NCBI GenBank assembly: GCA_003342815.1 | Contig: PTEX01000016.1 | Coordinates: 3,092,731-3,156,730, forward strand | Length of the DNA: 64,000 nt | Direction: 5' to 3' | From: Eudromia elegans | Taxonomy: Eukaryota > Chordata > Aves > Tinamiformes > Tinamidae | In this document: one piece after another, positions 1-25,800 of the stretch | Position numbering within the stretch: position 1 is the stretch's first letter | How the letters are laid out: each line of letters begins with the position of its first letter | The notes under the pieces: generated by a model | Database searches by the model: none | What the model saw: only the letters and a program-made list of their open reading frames with translations | Told to the model about the DNA's origin: nothing | Program-made: the position numbers and the translations under genes

Positions 1-3000
1 GGGATCCCTTAGGGCTGCTAGCATGTCTCTAAGGTACAATGCATAGGTTCTCAAACCCTCAGATCCTGTTTTGTCCAGTTATGTTGCTCTTTGGCTATCT
101 CGGTATGTCTGTGGCTAACGCTTCCCCTGTGTGCATACTCATTTCTGTTCTTCTAAAAACAGGGTGTGACTTTAACTGGCTTTATAAGCACAAAGCAGGT
201 GTTTGTATCCAGAGGTCCCTCCTGTGATTCCTCCACTCCTTTCTAATCTGCCCTTGCGAATGGCTTTGCTTGTTGTCTCGTGTCTGACAGTACATTGTAA
301 AAACTTCAGGACAGGGACTGAGTCTTGCTCTGTAAACACATCATCTTGCCTAAGTACAGGCAGCCAGAAAAGGGTCATGTTTATTAGTCTGTGGAACTGA
401 ACATTAAACACATTTCTCGTATGGGAACAGTATCAAAACCAGCAAGTGTGAAGCCAAACTGAACTGCAGAATTCAGCCAATTTTGGATAGAAGTCCTCTC
501 TCCTCTCTTTAAAACGTTCCCTAGACATATGTGACACTTACAACTCTTGAAGAGATAGACTGCATGCACAAGGAAATAAAAAGGATCTGACAAGCAGGGC
601 TTGTGGTAACAGATTAAAGAAACTTAATCTATTTTCTTTGAGAGAAGGGTAACTTGATTACAGACTGTAAATACCAGCTTGGGAAAAGCTTTGCGATGAT
701 AAAAAGGTCTTTAGATGAGTAACAGAAAACAGAAGATCCATGGCCTGGAAACTGAAATTAGGCAAATTCAGATTAGGAATCGGCCTAAGCAATTAAACCA
801 TAGAACAGAGATGGAGTGATTCACTATTACCTGCAGGCTTTTAAACTCAGGACTAAAGGATGGAATGTCATGCTAAAAGACAGCTCTAGCTAAACCAGGA
901 GATATGGGGCCAAGAGCAGAATAAGTGCTGGTGGTCTGCAGAACCTAGAATGAAAAGTTTGAGAATTAAAGTGAGGGGGAAAAAAAATAAGTAACGACAA
1001 AAGATTTGGGATTTTAAAAGATGCCACAGGGGTCTCCTGCCATGTGGTGATCGCCAGCCTCTTTCCAGGGACAAGGATCTAAGTGTTGGGCCATCGGCTT
1101 GGTGGAAGCAGAGCAAATCCTTGAGCAGGCCCAGATCAGTTTGGTTTTGAGCTCCAGAAGGGTATTTAAGTGTTGACACAATCCTGGTGTCAGAATCTGG
1201 TAAAGGTTATCATTTATTGCTGTCTAGTTATGAGAAGCAATAAGTAAACAGTTACCCAGAGTGTGTCTGCTCTTTCAGAGCAGAGATATAGAGAGATGAG
1301 CTTTGCTCTCAAGCAAGGGGTGGGAGAGGAGTGTCCAAGAAGTGCTGTGGTAATACATGAATGAAAGCCAGAGCAATACTCCAAATCATCCCCAGCACAT
1401 GGGAGTGAAAAGCTGCTCCAGCTCCATTTCTCCACCTTCATCCCATTCCTCTCACTAAGATATTGCACAACATTATCCTGGACATGTGTCCAGCTGTGGC
1501 TTATTTGAAAAGGACACTCAAATCAAGGCAGTGAAGACACGTCCAGGGAGAATAGCTGGTCTGTCAAGGGCTGGAGGGAAGCTCCAGGATAGCATGGAGA
1601 GGGTGAGTGAAGGCACTGTTTACAATAGCATCTGCTCCTGGGAGTCACCTTTGTCCTGATCGTAGTTCATATTTATTTTTGCTTCTGCCAAGGCCTCTCA
1701 CCCCTGTTTAAGGCGAGGGAAAGGAAAGGGCTTGTTTACCTCAATCACATAGGAATGGCAGCTGTGATTTGGCAGGGCGGCTGGTTCAGGATGCCTGTGA
1801 GAGCTGAGCCGTGTCCGCGATGCTGCTCCGGGCAATGGCCTTTAGCCCAGAGAGCAGGAAATATTAATGAGCTGTTAATTATTCCTGAGCACTCTCTTGC
1901 ACACACCCCATCCACATACGCACCCTTGTCGGGCTGGCTGGTGCTGCGGGCTTGGCAGCTACTCAGCCCTCAGAAAAGGTGCATTTCTCTTTGCTATTTT
2001 CTCCCTCTTCCATAGTCCTTGTGGTTCTAATCTGCCAGTCTCACCTCATCTCCCTTCCCACATGTTCCTTGGAGCACCTTGGGTAGACCACAGACCCTCT
2101 GTATTTTTTTTTTAAAGGCAAATGTATCAAACAGCGGAGAGTTAATTCCCATGTCCAATGCAGGACCTCCAGGCAATGGGGATCTGCAAAACATGATTAG
2201 ACTTGGGTACTTGTTCCAAACCGCCCGATAGCAGTGCTGCCAATGCCAAGCAGTGCCTGCTGCTGCTGTCAGCATCCAGCGCCTGGGGCTGGCACCGGGA
2301 GCACATGACCTTCACACTCCTCATCCTCCTGCACTCCTCTGGGAAGATCTGAGCACCGAGTCTCTTTCTTCCTGTCCACATTATTAAGTAGTATGACAGG
2401 AATTGTTGGTGCTTGTGCAGTTTCCTATGCTTGCCTAAGCCACTGCAGTGGAGACTCTTATTCCCAGGTTTCCTGCCTGCTTCCCTCTCAGTGACAAGGT
2501 ATGTTAGCTGGGATGTCATGCAAGAACTGGGACAGCTTTGAGGAAAGCAGTTGGCTGGGATCCCTCTGTGCACCTTGGCACGCACGAGCACGTTTGCTGG
2601 TGGAACTGGGGTGGGATGTAGGCAGGAGCACGCAGCAGCAACAGCCTCCTGCTCTTGGAATGCTACTCTAGGGCCTCAGCTTCAGCCAGCTATATCTTAA
2701 TATCTTAATGTCTTCTGCACCATGTTTACCAATATACTTGGTCCTCTCCTGTTCTCCCTGGCAGTGCCCAGTGCAGCATCCAGTGTTGATCTTCAGCTCA
2801 GTCTTGATGAGTGCAAAGCGCTCCTGAGGGTGGAAGTTGCAACTGTGCTTACTGTAGCTTATTCCTGTTGTTAAGGAGAGGTCAAGGTGTTGCACCCTTG
2901 GATGGATGGAATGGCTTCAACCCACACCCTGGGTTTGTGCAGCCCACAGCTGAAATTCAAATTTCCCTCTTGAGCGGTGAGAACTTTCTGCTTTTTCATC

Positions 3001-6000
3001 AGAGATGCAAAAAGAAGGTTTTCTGTGTCTCATTTAACCATTGATGATCTGATGCAGAGAGTGTCCAAATGACTAGGTCTAAACTATATGGTATAAACAG
3101 GAAATTCTCTGCATCCAGCAGCCACCAACCAGCACAGCCCAAGGTAGATTTGCAATGCTGCACAATGAAGAAAGGATGTTTGCTCAGAATAATTACTATT
3201 GTTGTATGATTCATTTCAGCAGGAAACAGTAGTTTCCATGTAAATCCAAACAAATCTAGCTACCTCACACTTTTGAGGGGGAAAAAAAAAAGCACTTCCC
3301 CCCCTTTTTTTTTCCTAATGCTTTGGAAAGGTAAAACTAGAGCTAAGATGACCCAGGAATCATTCCTGTGATATTTTCACTGTCCAAGCATGAGCATGCA
3401 TTTTAAAAAATATCCAGTCCCTCTTTATTCCAGACCTTAAATGGTCCCCTGAGGCGTTAAACAAATACAGGGTCAGAGCACCAGCCCTGGCTCTTACGTG
3501 GGTGTACATCAAGCCCGATGCCGCTAATGTCTGGAAGCTTGTGCTGGTGAAAGATGAGAGCAAGCCAGGTCGGCAGCAGGCCCAGACCCTGGAACGTGCA
3601 AGCGCTGGAGCTAGGACAAGGAGGTGCATCCGGCACCCTGCACCTTTTGAAAGTCGTGGGAAGGTGCTTATAGCTGTGGCACGGAGGCACGTTGTGCTGC
3701 ACAAGGTCCCCTCTGGTGCTATTTCCAGCTCCGTTGGCTGCAGGCTGAAGGAAGGGTAGCTCCTGGGACTCCATGGAGCAGGCAGTCACATGTGGTTCAA
3801 AATGAAATCACAAGCTTAGATTAAGATAACACCTGTGATAAAAAGAGACTTGATCCACCCTTCCCCTTTCTTCCCCTTTCCCCTGTTTTTAATTCTGTCT
3901 GGACTGGAATTTGTGCTGGAGAGAGTGAGCTGGGTGCTGGTGACCAATGCCTGCTGTAGTATAAGTTTGCAGGAGGTGGCCCTAACATCCAGGAAGGTGC
4001 CGCCCCTGCAGGGAAGCTGGAAAGATAACATGGAAGAAGATTCCTCCTCAAAGTCCACTGACTTTGAATAACTGTGCAAAGGGATATTCCAGAAGTGGAT
4101 CCAACTGAAGGGCACCTGGCAGTCCCAGGACCTGATCCCCTGTCCTGTTGATAGTGACCTTGTCTTTCCTCTGGCCCAGTCGGTTTGTCTTTGCTCACAG
4201 AGCTGTGCCAATGGCTGAAGGAATGCTGCATCCTCACCCTCCCTTGGGCGAAGGCCTGTGAGCTGGTACGCATGACTGTCCACTCCAAGCCTCACTTTAT
4301 TTCCAAGTAGTGTTATGGTGTTTATTATCCCTGGCCACCCTGATCTCTCATCCACCCTAGGAAAACAGCCCAGCACTGTCAGAGCATGTGGGAGGGAGGG
4401 AGTGGACAAGACATAAGGGAAATTATATTATATGGGATGTTCCCAAGAAGTGAGTCCTCTCCCCCTGCCCCCTGGAATCACAAGTTGTTTGCTGTGATTT
4501 AAAGAGGACACTTTAGTTAAAAGCTATGGGCCGGATCTACAATCCCTGCAAATCAGAACATCTCTGTTTGACTTCATGGAGCTTAGCTGATTTAGTCCAT
4601 CTGAGACACATTGACCCTCTGCGTTTAAACAAAGCCCATTTTTTCTTACTGGTGTTAGGCAAAAATGTCTCAGATTTTGGCTCTGGAAGGGATATTTTAG
4701 TGGGAATGTTCTCAGCGTGATTCATCATCCACTGGGCTTAATTTTGAGAAAAGCCAGCGGCCACCAGTGTGGGCCTAGGGATTCTGCCTGGAGATATGGG
4801 CATGGCCACACACAGCCAGACCCCAGGCTGCAGAGCCTGGGCAGCAGCGCAGAATCAATCACTGCAAACTCCTAAAACACCCACACAATCTGAGAAGGCC
4901 AAGCGCGTTCTTCTGGGGCCCAGGCAGCAGCCTTGTGGTGACTTCAGGCCTTGGATGAGGAGCAAATCAGAAGGATGGACTTCTCTGCTGCACGAGTGAT
5001 GCTGCCCCAGAGCTCCTGCAGTCCCTGTGACTCCACAGAAATAAACACCAGCTGCTGGGGGAGATGGGTTGGGTGTTCGGTAGGGAAGCCGGGTGACAGC
5101 ACCCTTTCCTACACTCGTTTCTTTAGATATTCACCTGGCCAAGGCTGCCTTCGTTCAGAAGGAGAAACCAGAATTGTCCCTGAGTCCAAAGCAGAGAGTT
5201 TTCTTGGATAGCTTGCTGTGTTTCAAACAGGACAAAGATTTACATCCTCTGGGTGCAGGGCAGCAGTCCCTCCAGCAGCGCTGCAGGCATGCTTGGTAAG
5301 CAAGCAGTAAGCATTTTTTATCCCAGATCATGGAAGTCTTGGAAGGACTGGGAGAGCTAGACGGACTCAACGCTTGCAAAAGAGAACTGAGGAAATACAT
5401 GTCCTGTCTTTAACATTTATAAGCAAAGCACCATATACATGAGATGAAAGGAATTGCAGGGTCTCTCTATGAGGCCACACTGGGTGTCAAGCTCTCTGGT
5501 TCTCTGAGCAAAAAGTCTGTTACAGATGAACCTGTTCCTCACTCTGCACGAGTCCAGACTGAAAACCAAGGGTTGTTACTAGAAGGAAATGGGAATAGCC
5601 TGCAACTCTTGGTGTTTATTGCTCTCTGGTGGTGAAAATGGCTGCAGATCATTTGGCACCAGCTTCCTCAGTGCTCCTCCAGCCTCCTGGCTGCAGATAA
5701 CCACACTGCACTGTGCAGCCAGGAGACGAGGTGGCTTGGGTGGGATGTGACAGCAAAGGGAGACCTCAGAAAAGGTCCTTCTCTTTTCCTGTACAGGCAC
5801 CATGGAGCGCTCACACCATGGGAGCTGGAAGTCACATGGAGAGCCTGCCCACAATGGAAATCCGGTGAGTCCTACCAAACTCAGCAAACATTCTCTGTAA
5901 AGAGACAGCCAGATTTTTTTTTTTATTCTTGGCTTGTTCTCACTCTTCCCAGTGCACCCAGTTCTGTCCACTGCCGGGACAAGAAGCCTGGCACCATGGA

Positions 6001-6866
6001 TGACCCTTGCAGATGTTCTATGCTCTCTTACGTGTTCTAAGGGCCTGTCGCTGTGGGGGACCCAAGCTCACCCTGTTCTGTCCCCACCTTTGGCGCTGGT
6101 GGGTTCTCCTGCCCTGCTGAGCAGTCTACCGCCTGCATACAGGATCCGATACCCAGGCAAGACTTGTCCGAACGTGCTCATTTGCTTCACTTTCCTACTT
6201 CTGCCTCTCTCGAGCAGCAGTTCTGGTGGTGCTTTTGATAAAGCAGTACTTGGAATAGACTAGTGGCTCTGCAGAAGTGCGGGTCGCAGGCCTTCTCTAG
6301 GCAGAAAGGACAGAAAACAAATATAAAAATAAATAATTGCTATTTAAATTAAAATACATTTTGGGTTGGAGGTCTTCCCTTGCCAGCTATGCTGCCCTAT
6401 TGGCCCCAGTAGGCAGTGGGTAGAGGCAGGACAAGATGCTGGCACAGGGTGGCACTTGTCCCTGTCCTGCTGTCCCAGGCAGGCAGCCACATTCCTGCAG
6501 TGCCATCTAGTGCTCAGCTCCACTCCATTAAACTTCTGCTCCCGAGTCCTGGTCCAGGCTGGTGACAAGAGTCCCCCTCCTGCCCTGCTCCATGGTAGTA
6601 CCCCACATTGTCCTCTCTGTGCAGGTTGCTGCCGTGGATGGACATCTGGAGTCACAGCTCTGGCTTGCAGGAAGCTAGGAGGACAGTGTGCCAAGCTCTT
6701 GGTCCCACATCTGTCAGAGAGGAGAAGATAAAACACCGCCAGCCTTCTCAGGATGCTGCTGAGGACCTTCTGTAGGCCCCTTGTTCAGGAAAGTGCATGG
6801 GCCTGTGCCAGCAAGGAGGAGAAAGTTGCCTTTGCTGGCTGCACTCGAGTCCGCCTTGGAGGTGGG
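1..6866. other. 3' flank of SH3TC2; no other gene recognised
   Basis: No open reading frame here resembles a protein family I recognise, and none shows a convincing exon (homology plus splice sites). ADRB2, the next gene on this side in human and an intronless gene that would be easy to see, is absent. The part nearest 6866 should be the SH3TC2 3' UTR. Small AT-rich stretches (for example 6320-6360) and simple runs are present, but no transposable element family was identified by eye. Confidence 0.6.
5922..5927 (-). terminator. SH3TC2: Candidate poly(A) signal of SH3TC2
   Basis: On the minus strand this hexamer reads AATAAA and is the first exact match found downstream of the SH3TC2 stop codon, which would give a 3' UTR of about 0.95 kb. 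It is followed directly by a run of A in the transcript sense, so a chance A-rich tract is also possible. A second match lies near 5613. Neither can be chosen without transcript 3' ends. Confidence 0.3.
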
Positions 6867-19582
<12,716 letters not shown>

Positions 19583-19840
19583 GTGTCCACCATCACCCGC
19601 GGCCCCGGGCCGGTGGTTGCTCCCGCCGCCGTCCCGGGCTCAGCGAGGCGCCCGCGGCCCCGAGCGCAGCCTCGGCCCCTCTCACAATGCACAATGTGCC
19701 TTTTGACGGGGCAGCGCCACAGGCCACGCAGGGGGCTGGCCCCGTCCCACCGGCTGCCGTGGCTGCCCCGTGCCAGCCCCGCAGCTCAACCCACCCCCCG
19801 GCCCCGGCTCCGGGCGCACTTGTCACCAGGCCCACGTGGC
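19583..19840 (-). promoter_or_regulatory. SH3TC2: SH3TC2 CpG-rich promoter region
   Basis: CpG-dense DNA directly upstream of the inferred SH3TC2 start, with no TATA box on the minus strand. It includes two tandem ACAATG motifs (19684-19689 and 19691-19696) and a TGACG half-CRE (19704-19708). The transcription start site is not visible from sequence alone. Confidence 0.6.
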
Positions 19841-22800
19841 ACATTCCTGTCATTCCTCCCGCCGGCCTCTGCGCTGCACGGGGCGGCCCGTGGACTGCAG
19901 AGCCGGCCCGATCTCCAAGCCAAGCCAGGGACCCCATGCTCCCTGCCAAAGGCAATCTGTGAGCACCCCTCTCACCTGCAGGGAAACCCTGCTGTGGCTT
20001 CTCCAGCATCCTCCATCCAGCTCGTGCTCCGAGGCTCTTCCTGCATTGGCCTTCCCGACGCCCAGCAGTGCCAGCCCCACAGCGCTCGTCCCGTTGCACG
20101 CCGAGGGCAGGTTTACCCACACCACGCAGGTCTCACTGGAGCAGAGCTGTGCCCAAGCAAGCTGGAAATGAGTTCCCTGAAAGCACAAGTGCTGTTGGCA
20201 CATACATGGCTGGACAGGCTCATCCGCCACCTGAAGCACGGCAGAACTCCTCGAATCCCACACGTGAAGACCAGCAGGGACCTGTCTGGCTGCTGAGCTG
20301 CATCCCTTGGGCAGCCAGGATGGGCTCCCATTCCCTCTTTGCCTACGTGCCTTGTGGACTTCCCCACTCTCAGGACTAGGACTCCTGAACAGGCTATTAG
20401 ACCTCAGCATGCTCCTGGTGGCACATGCCTACAAATCATCTCCTGGGGAGGTCCAGGGATGAAGCATTCAGCAATCAGCTGGTCCTGGCGCCTCCGCAGG
20501 AAGAAGCCGTTTGCTCCATGAGCGCGGCTGGCTCTCACAGATGCCCAAACCACAGCCCTGTACGTGCCAAAGCCTAGAGCTTCTCCAAGAAGGCAAGGAG
20601 TAGCCACTCACCAGACAGACTCCCATGCCGTGATGGGGCTGCCAGTCCCTGGTGCACATCCCTGAGGAAGAGCATGAGGAAGATTTGGCTGCAAGACAAC
20701 CTATGCACTCTGCACTGCTGCCAACAAACCAGATATTCCTCCCCGATAGGAGGGAGTTCACAAAAGCTAAACCAAACGAGAAGACTTTGCAGGGGGGGAT
20801 TGCACCACAACGACATGGTGGTGCAATTCCAGGCAGGTGCCTGGAAAAAGCAGGGAAAAGAATGGGGATCTCTCCTCATCAGAACAAACCGGATTATACC
20901 ATGTTGGGGTTGCCTGGAAAGAGCTGGTCGTCCTCGGCCCCCGCATCACCTCTGTTCTGCCCTCCCTTCATCCCCTCTCTCCCTGCTTGACACCCTGCTC
21001 ACATCTGCCTGTGTCTTCTCCTTGTCCTCCCTCCCGACCTCCAGCCTTCCGAGTGCCCTGGCTGTGTCCCGCGTGCCGCCGTCAGGATGATCCCGCTCCG
21101 TAGGGAGCAGCGCAGCGGAGGGGCCCTGCATGGAGCTGTGCTGCTCCGAGAGGGCACTGCTGGCTCCCCGGGCAAGGGGACTGTCGGCTTCTGTTGTACA
21201 GAGCCCCGAAAAGCTCCGCATTTAGAAGCTCCCCGGAGGAGTTTTCTATCTATATATAATATCCCCAAGGATTTTGCGAGGATCCAGGGAGCTTCACACG
21301 CAGGTGTGGATTTTGGCGTGCCTGCCTGCACGCAGAGCACGTTTCTGGGAGAAGGTCAGGCACATCTTCACAGGAAATATGTGGCTGTGTTGGGCCCACG
21401 CTATCAAGTTTTGAGTCCCTCAGAAAGTCTTGTTTTAGTAACAGTTGGTCATCAGTGTGCATCAAAGCCTTTTACCACGGAAAATACTGGGGTTTTTTAA
21501 AAAAAAAATCAACAGAAGATTATTTGTGGTATTCATCATTTGTGGTATTGCAGTCTTTTTGCTTTTCAATTTTTCTAAATAATTCAATGCTGAAAACTCC
21601 CCTTCTAAGGCAAAGACATCAGCCTCCTGAGTGACTTGACGTGTAATTTTCCTTTCGTGCAGCAACCCAAAACAACTCCAGCTCTGCTCCCTACGCTGTT
21701 AATTACTGCTCCATGCTCTGGATCTCCTCCGGAAACCCCGCATGGCTCCTGCAGAAAACCTCAGCCTGGGCACTCTGGACATGTCCTGCACTGATAAGAG
21801 CTCCAGCAGCTTGCGAGGGGCTCTGGCGTGGGCTGGGGGTGATGTCCAGGCCACCTCTCAGGGGTCTCTTCCCTTTGCAGCCTCAGCAGAGCCAGCACCT
21901 GCTTGGCAGTTCCCCTAGGGGGGTGATCCCCAATGGACCCCCCTTCCCTGCCCAACCTATAGAGCAAGAGACAAGCGCCTGTCCAGCTACTGTCCAGACC
22001 ACCTTTGCCTGGGGACACAGCCCGGGTGTGCAGACCCGGGTTGTCACACACCGCCTTTCATTGCAGCCCAACTTGCTTCGTTAATCTGCGCTGTCATTTC
22101 TCCTATCACTCTCCTATCAGAGCGGTGTGCAAGGGACCCAAAACAAACCCATTCATCCCCACTCTGCACATCAGCCCCCGTACCTGAGCCTCAAGTCCAT
22201 CCGAGACCAAAACCCCCAGCTCTTCTCCCCAGCCCGGCTTTCCGCAGGCACGGACTGCAGGAAGCACCTGCGGGCTGCCCTTGCTGACCGTGCTCGTGCA
22301 GCTGGGGACGGGCCATGCTGGCACGCAAGGGCATCCGCCCGCGAGCAGGCGCAACGGAGCAGCGCGGGGCGCAGCGGCCGCACTGACCTGCTCCGGAACA
22401 CTCCGCTTCGCCCCGCTCCCCGACGGCGCTCCTAAGCATCCTCTTCCTCCCAGGCAAGTCTTGGCGGCCACATATGGACCTTTCCAAGCAGGGTCTCCTA
22501 AGGGAGCGGGGATCTGCAAGGCAGTCTGTGCACAAACGCACGTGTGTACGTGTGCGCTGGGCGGGCGGGCGAGCCCTGTGCCGCCGTTCCCTCGCACAAG
22601 GAAAGGAATTTCTTCCGAGAGCGGCTTATCATCTCAGGAACCTCCGCTTCCCAGCAGAGCCGCTGAGGTCAATGAGTTACCCGGGAGTTATGCTATAAAC
22701 ACCCCAGCGTGCAAGCAGATCGCTGGCTCCCAGGGGCAAACACAGGCCCCCGAGGTGCTACCTGTGTGCAGCGTTTGCAGTAAACAAGCACCGGGGAGGC

Positions 22801-25800
22801 TGCCAGCGGCTGGAGAGCCGGGGAAGGGGATTTGACGGTTTGCAGCCCCATCGGGGTCCACGGAGCCGGGGCGGCCGCGGGTCCGGCGCGTTCCGAGCGG
22901 CTCTTGTGCGTCAGTGGGCTGTGCTGGCACGCGCCCGTGCCCTCCTCCCGCCCCGGCCCCGCGTCCTTGAGGCCCTGGACTTTCCGTCCTCATCCCGCTC
23001 CACCTCCCCCCTGCCGCGGCACCGCGCCAGGGGAAAAGCGCTACCTGCGTCAGGGTTTGGGCGTCCTGGGGAGACGGTCCTCCCCGCAGCCTCCTGCTTT
23101 CCTGCCCTTCTGTAAACACAGCGCGATGGAACGAGAGACCTGCGGAGCCAGGGCTGTTTGTGCACGCTGCAAGCGGTCTGTCCAGAGAAAAGTGGAGTTG
23201 GGCTTTTTTTTTTTTTTTTTTGTTTGCTTTGCAAATGATGAGAGCATTAGTACCAACCTTCTCTGATATGCCTGTTTCCTTCTGGGCGTGCTCAAGAGTC
23301 AGCCATTCCTTGCCAGTTTCAAAACAAACCCTCTTTGCTTTGCATTTCGCTATTTAAAAATGAGCCTGAAAGGGAAAGGAAGTCGGCCTAAACCTGACTT
23401 CAATTGGGAGAAAAAAAATAAACAAAGCGAAACATTTTGTTTTGGATGAAATAAACCCCTGTTTATTTCTGCCGCCGTGGCAGGGAGACCTGTTTTGGTG
23501 TTCACTGGGGCAGGGTTTTCCTTCCAACGCCCTCTGCAAGCTCAGCCAAGTCAAGCAATGGCCACGGCTGGGAGACCCGGAGCCCGCGCCGGTGTGCGGA
23601 GAGCTGAGTCCCGAGCCTGTCGTGGCAGCAGTGAGCAGGACCCGCGGGGTCGCTTGCTCCTTCTCCCTGACTCCCTGCCCTCGCTTTCACTCTCTGTGAA
23701 ATGGGCGCAGAGCTGCTGAGACACCCCCGGCACGTCCCCTCCTGCAAACCTGGGTCACTGGGGCTCTCCCCAGGACCGGCTGCTGCCAGCTGTGGGTGCA
23801 CGGGGCACTCCACCTGCGGTGCACGAGCAGGAAACCAGCAGTAACTGAAATGCAGGGCGACGAGCCTGATTCCAGGGATGTTTCTTTCCACTTATCATCG
23901 TCCTTGCAAGCCCCTGTTTTTTCATTTCTCCTCCAAGCCGCCTTTTAGTCTCCTCCGTTCTGTGCATGCAGCGCATGGCAATGCCAGCCTGCCATGTGCA
24001 CGGGGAAGATTGATTCTCCCGGCAGCTAAGGGGTTAAGCAGACTCGAGGGCTGAACCGCGCTGAACTCCAGCACTCCAGTTCCAGAAGTGCTGAGGTCGG
24101 CTCCGCTCCTCCGGCTCGCATTGTTTCCAGCCACAAGCGGAGGAAGTAAACGCTCTTGGAAAACAGACCGTGTGTACGGGCCAGGCTGCCGCGGGCCCGG
24201 GCGGCTTCGCTCCCTGCTGCAACAAACGCTGCAGCCAGCGGCTGCTCCAGGGCTAATCTGCCAGGCTGGTAGTGCCTGGCGTTTGGCTGCCCATGGAAAG
24301 CAGTCCTGGCTGCTGCTTTGGCATCTCCTGGCTGGTATTTGGGTGCAAAGCCCCAAGCACGCTCTCCATTCCTGCATCCCGCACCAAGTGACGGTGACTG
24401 CGGCTTCAAAGGCGGCCCTGAGCACCCAGACTTGTTGGAGACAGAGCAAGGAAGTGGAGGCCGCAGATAAGACACGGGAAGGAAGAAGGAAGGACCGAAG
24501 CCGGTCAGCTGAGCTCGAGGGTTTGCACTGCAGCCCCTGCCTGGCACTCTGTGTCCTCCCTCTGCTCCCTCCTCTGTGCAAAAGGGCTGCGAGCCCCACA
24601 GTCCTTATCTCTTGGTGTCTCTCCATTACTGAGCTCTTCTGGTACCTTTGGTTACTGCCCATCTCCCCCAGACCTGGTGCCGTTCCTGCACCCTCTATTC
24701 CGGCACATTGCTTTGCCAGGATACCCTCGCCCCACTGATGGCAGAGGCAGAGCCCCTGCTGGGGCCAGCACTGCTCTGGGGACACTGAGGGGGACATTCA
24801 CCCACCCCCACTGCGGATTTTTGGTACCGGACTCCCTGGGAAAACATCACGTCTTCCTGCGAGATCTGGCAAAAAGCTCAGGGAGGCACAGCACGTCCTC
24901 AGGACACTTATCCCACCTCTGTGTGTCTCCCGTCATCATCCTGCCTGCCTGCACTCCGACAAGGCTGCGGGGATGAGAAGTGTCACGCCAGGCTTTTCAC
25001 CACAGAGCCACTTCACTCCATCCTGCCCAAGGACCCCCAGCCAGCAGGGGACACAAAGGGACATGACAATTGATCGTGCTCCCTGCTGCCCCTCTCTAGC
25101 TGATGCCTTTTGGGTGGCCTCCATCCCCTCCCTAGACACCCCATTTCTAGGCCCTCCACTGTGAAGCCCAGCCCCTGCCCTAGCAAAACGGTCCCCTCCT
25201 CAGGATCCAGCCCCACCAGCTCCCCTGCAGCCGGGGAGTGTTTCCCCCGGGAGGTACCTTGCAGCCTTGCCTGTCCTGGGAGCCCGAGGGGAAATCCCTC
25301 CTGTTCCTCCTCCTCCCTGGAGAGCCGGGCGTTTGGCTGGCGGCAGGGGTGGTGGGATGGGGTGCTCCTAGCAGGGGCGGATGATCCTCAGCTTCCCTTG
25401 GCCGCCTGATTTCTCTTTGCGCATGGAAGAGCTGCTGCAAAGAGGTCCATGAACTCCACCCTTCCTGCTGTCCCATCCAGTCATGGCTTCTCTCCTTGGC
25501 CCCTCATCCCTGCTGTTCTCCCAGGCTGGAAATATCTCTGCCCTGAGCATTAAATGGCCTTAACTCCATAAATAATGCAGGAGAATTGATGTCGAGTACC
25601 TTGGAGACAGCCGCCAGCCCCGAGAGACTCCCCAGCCCCCCAGAACATCACCAGGAGGGGCCTGGGGTGCAGCTCGACATGTGCTGCCCACGTCAAGGAT
25701 GGGGGGATCAGTCAGGAGAGGAGTGGGAGCCCTCCAGGTTTGGTCTCCAGGCGCAGAGAAGCTTCAGGAGATCCTGCTGAGCCATGGGAGCTGACTGCTC

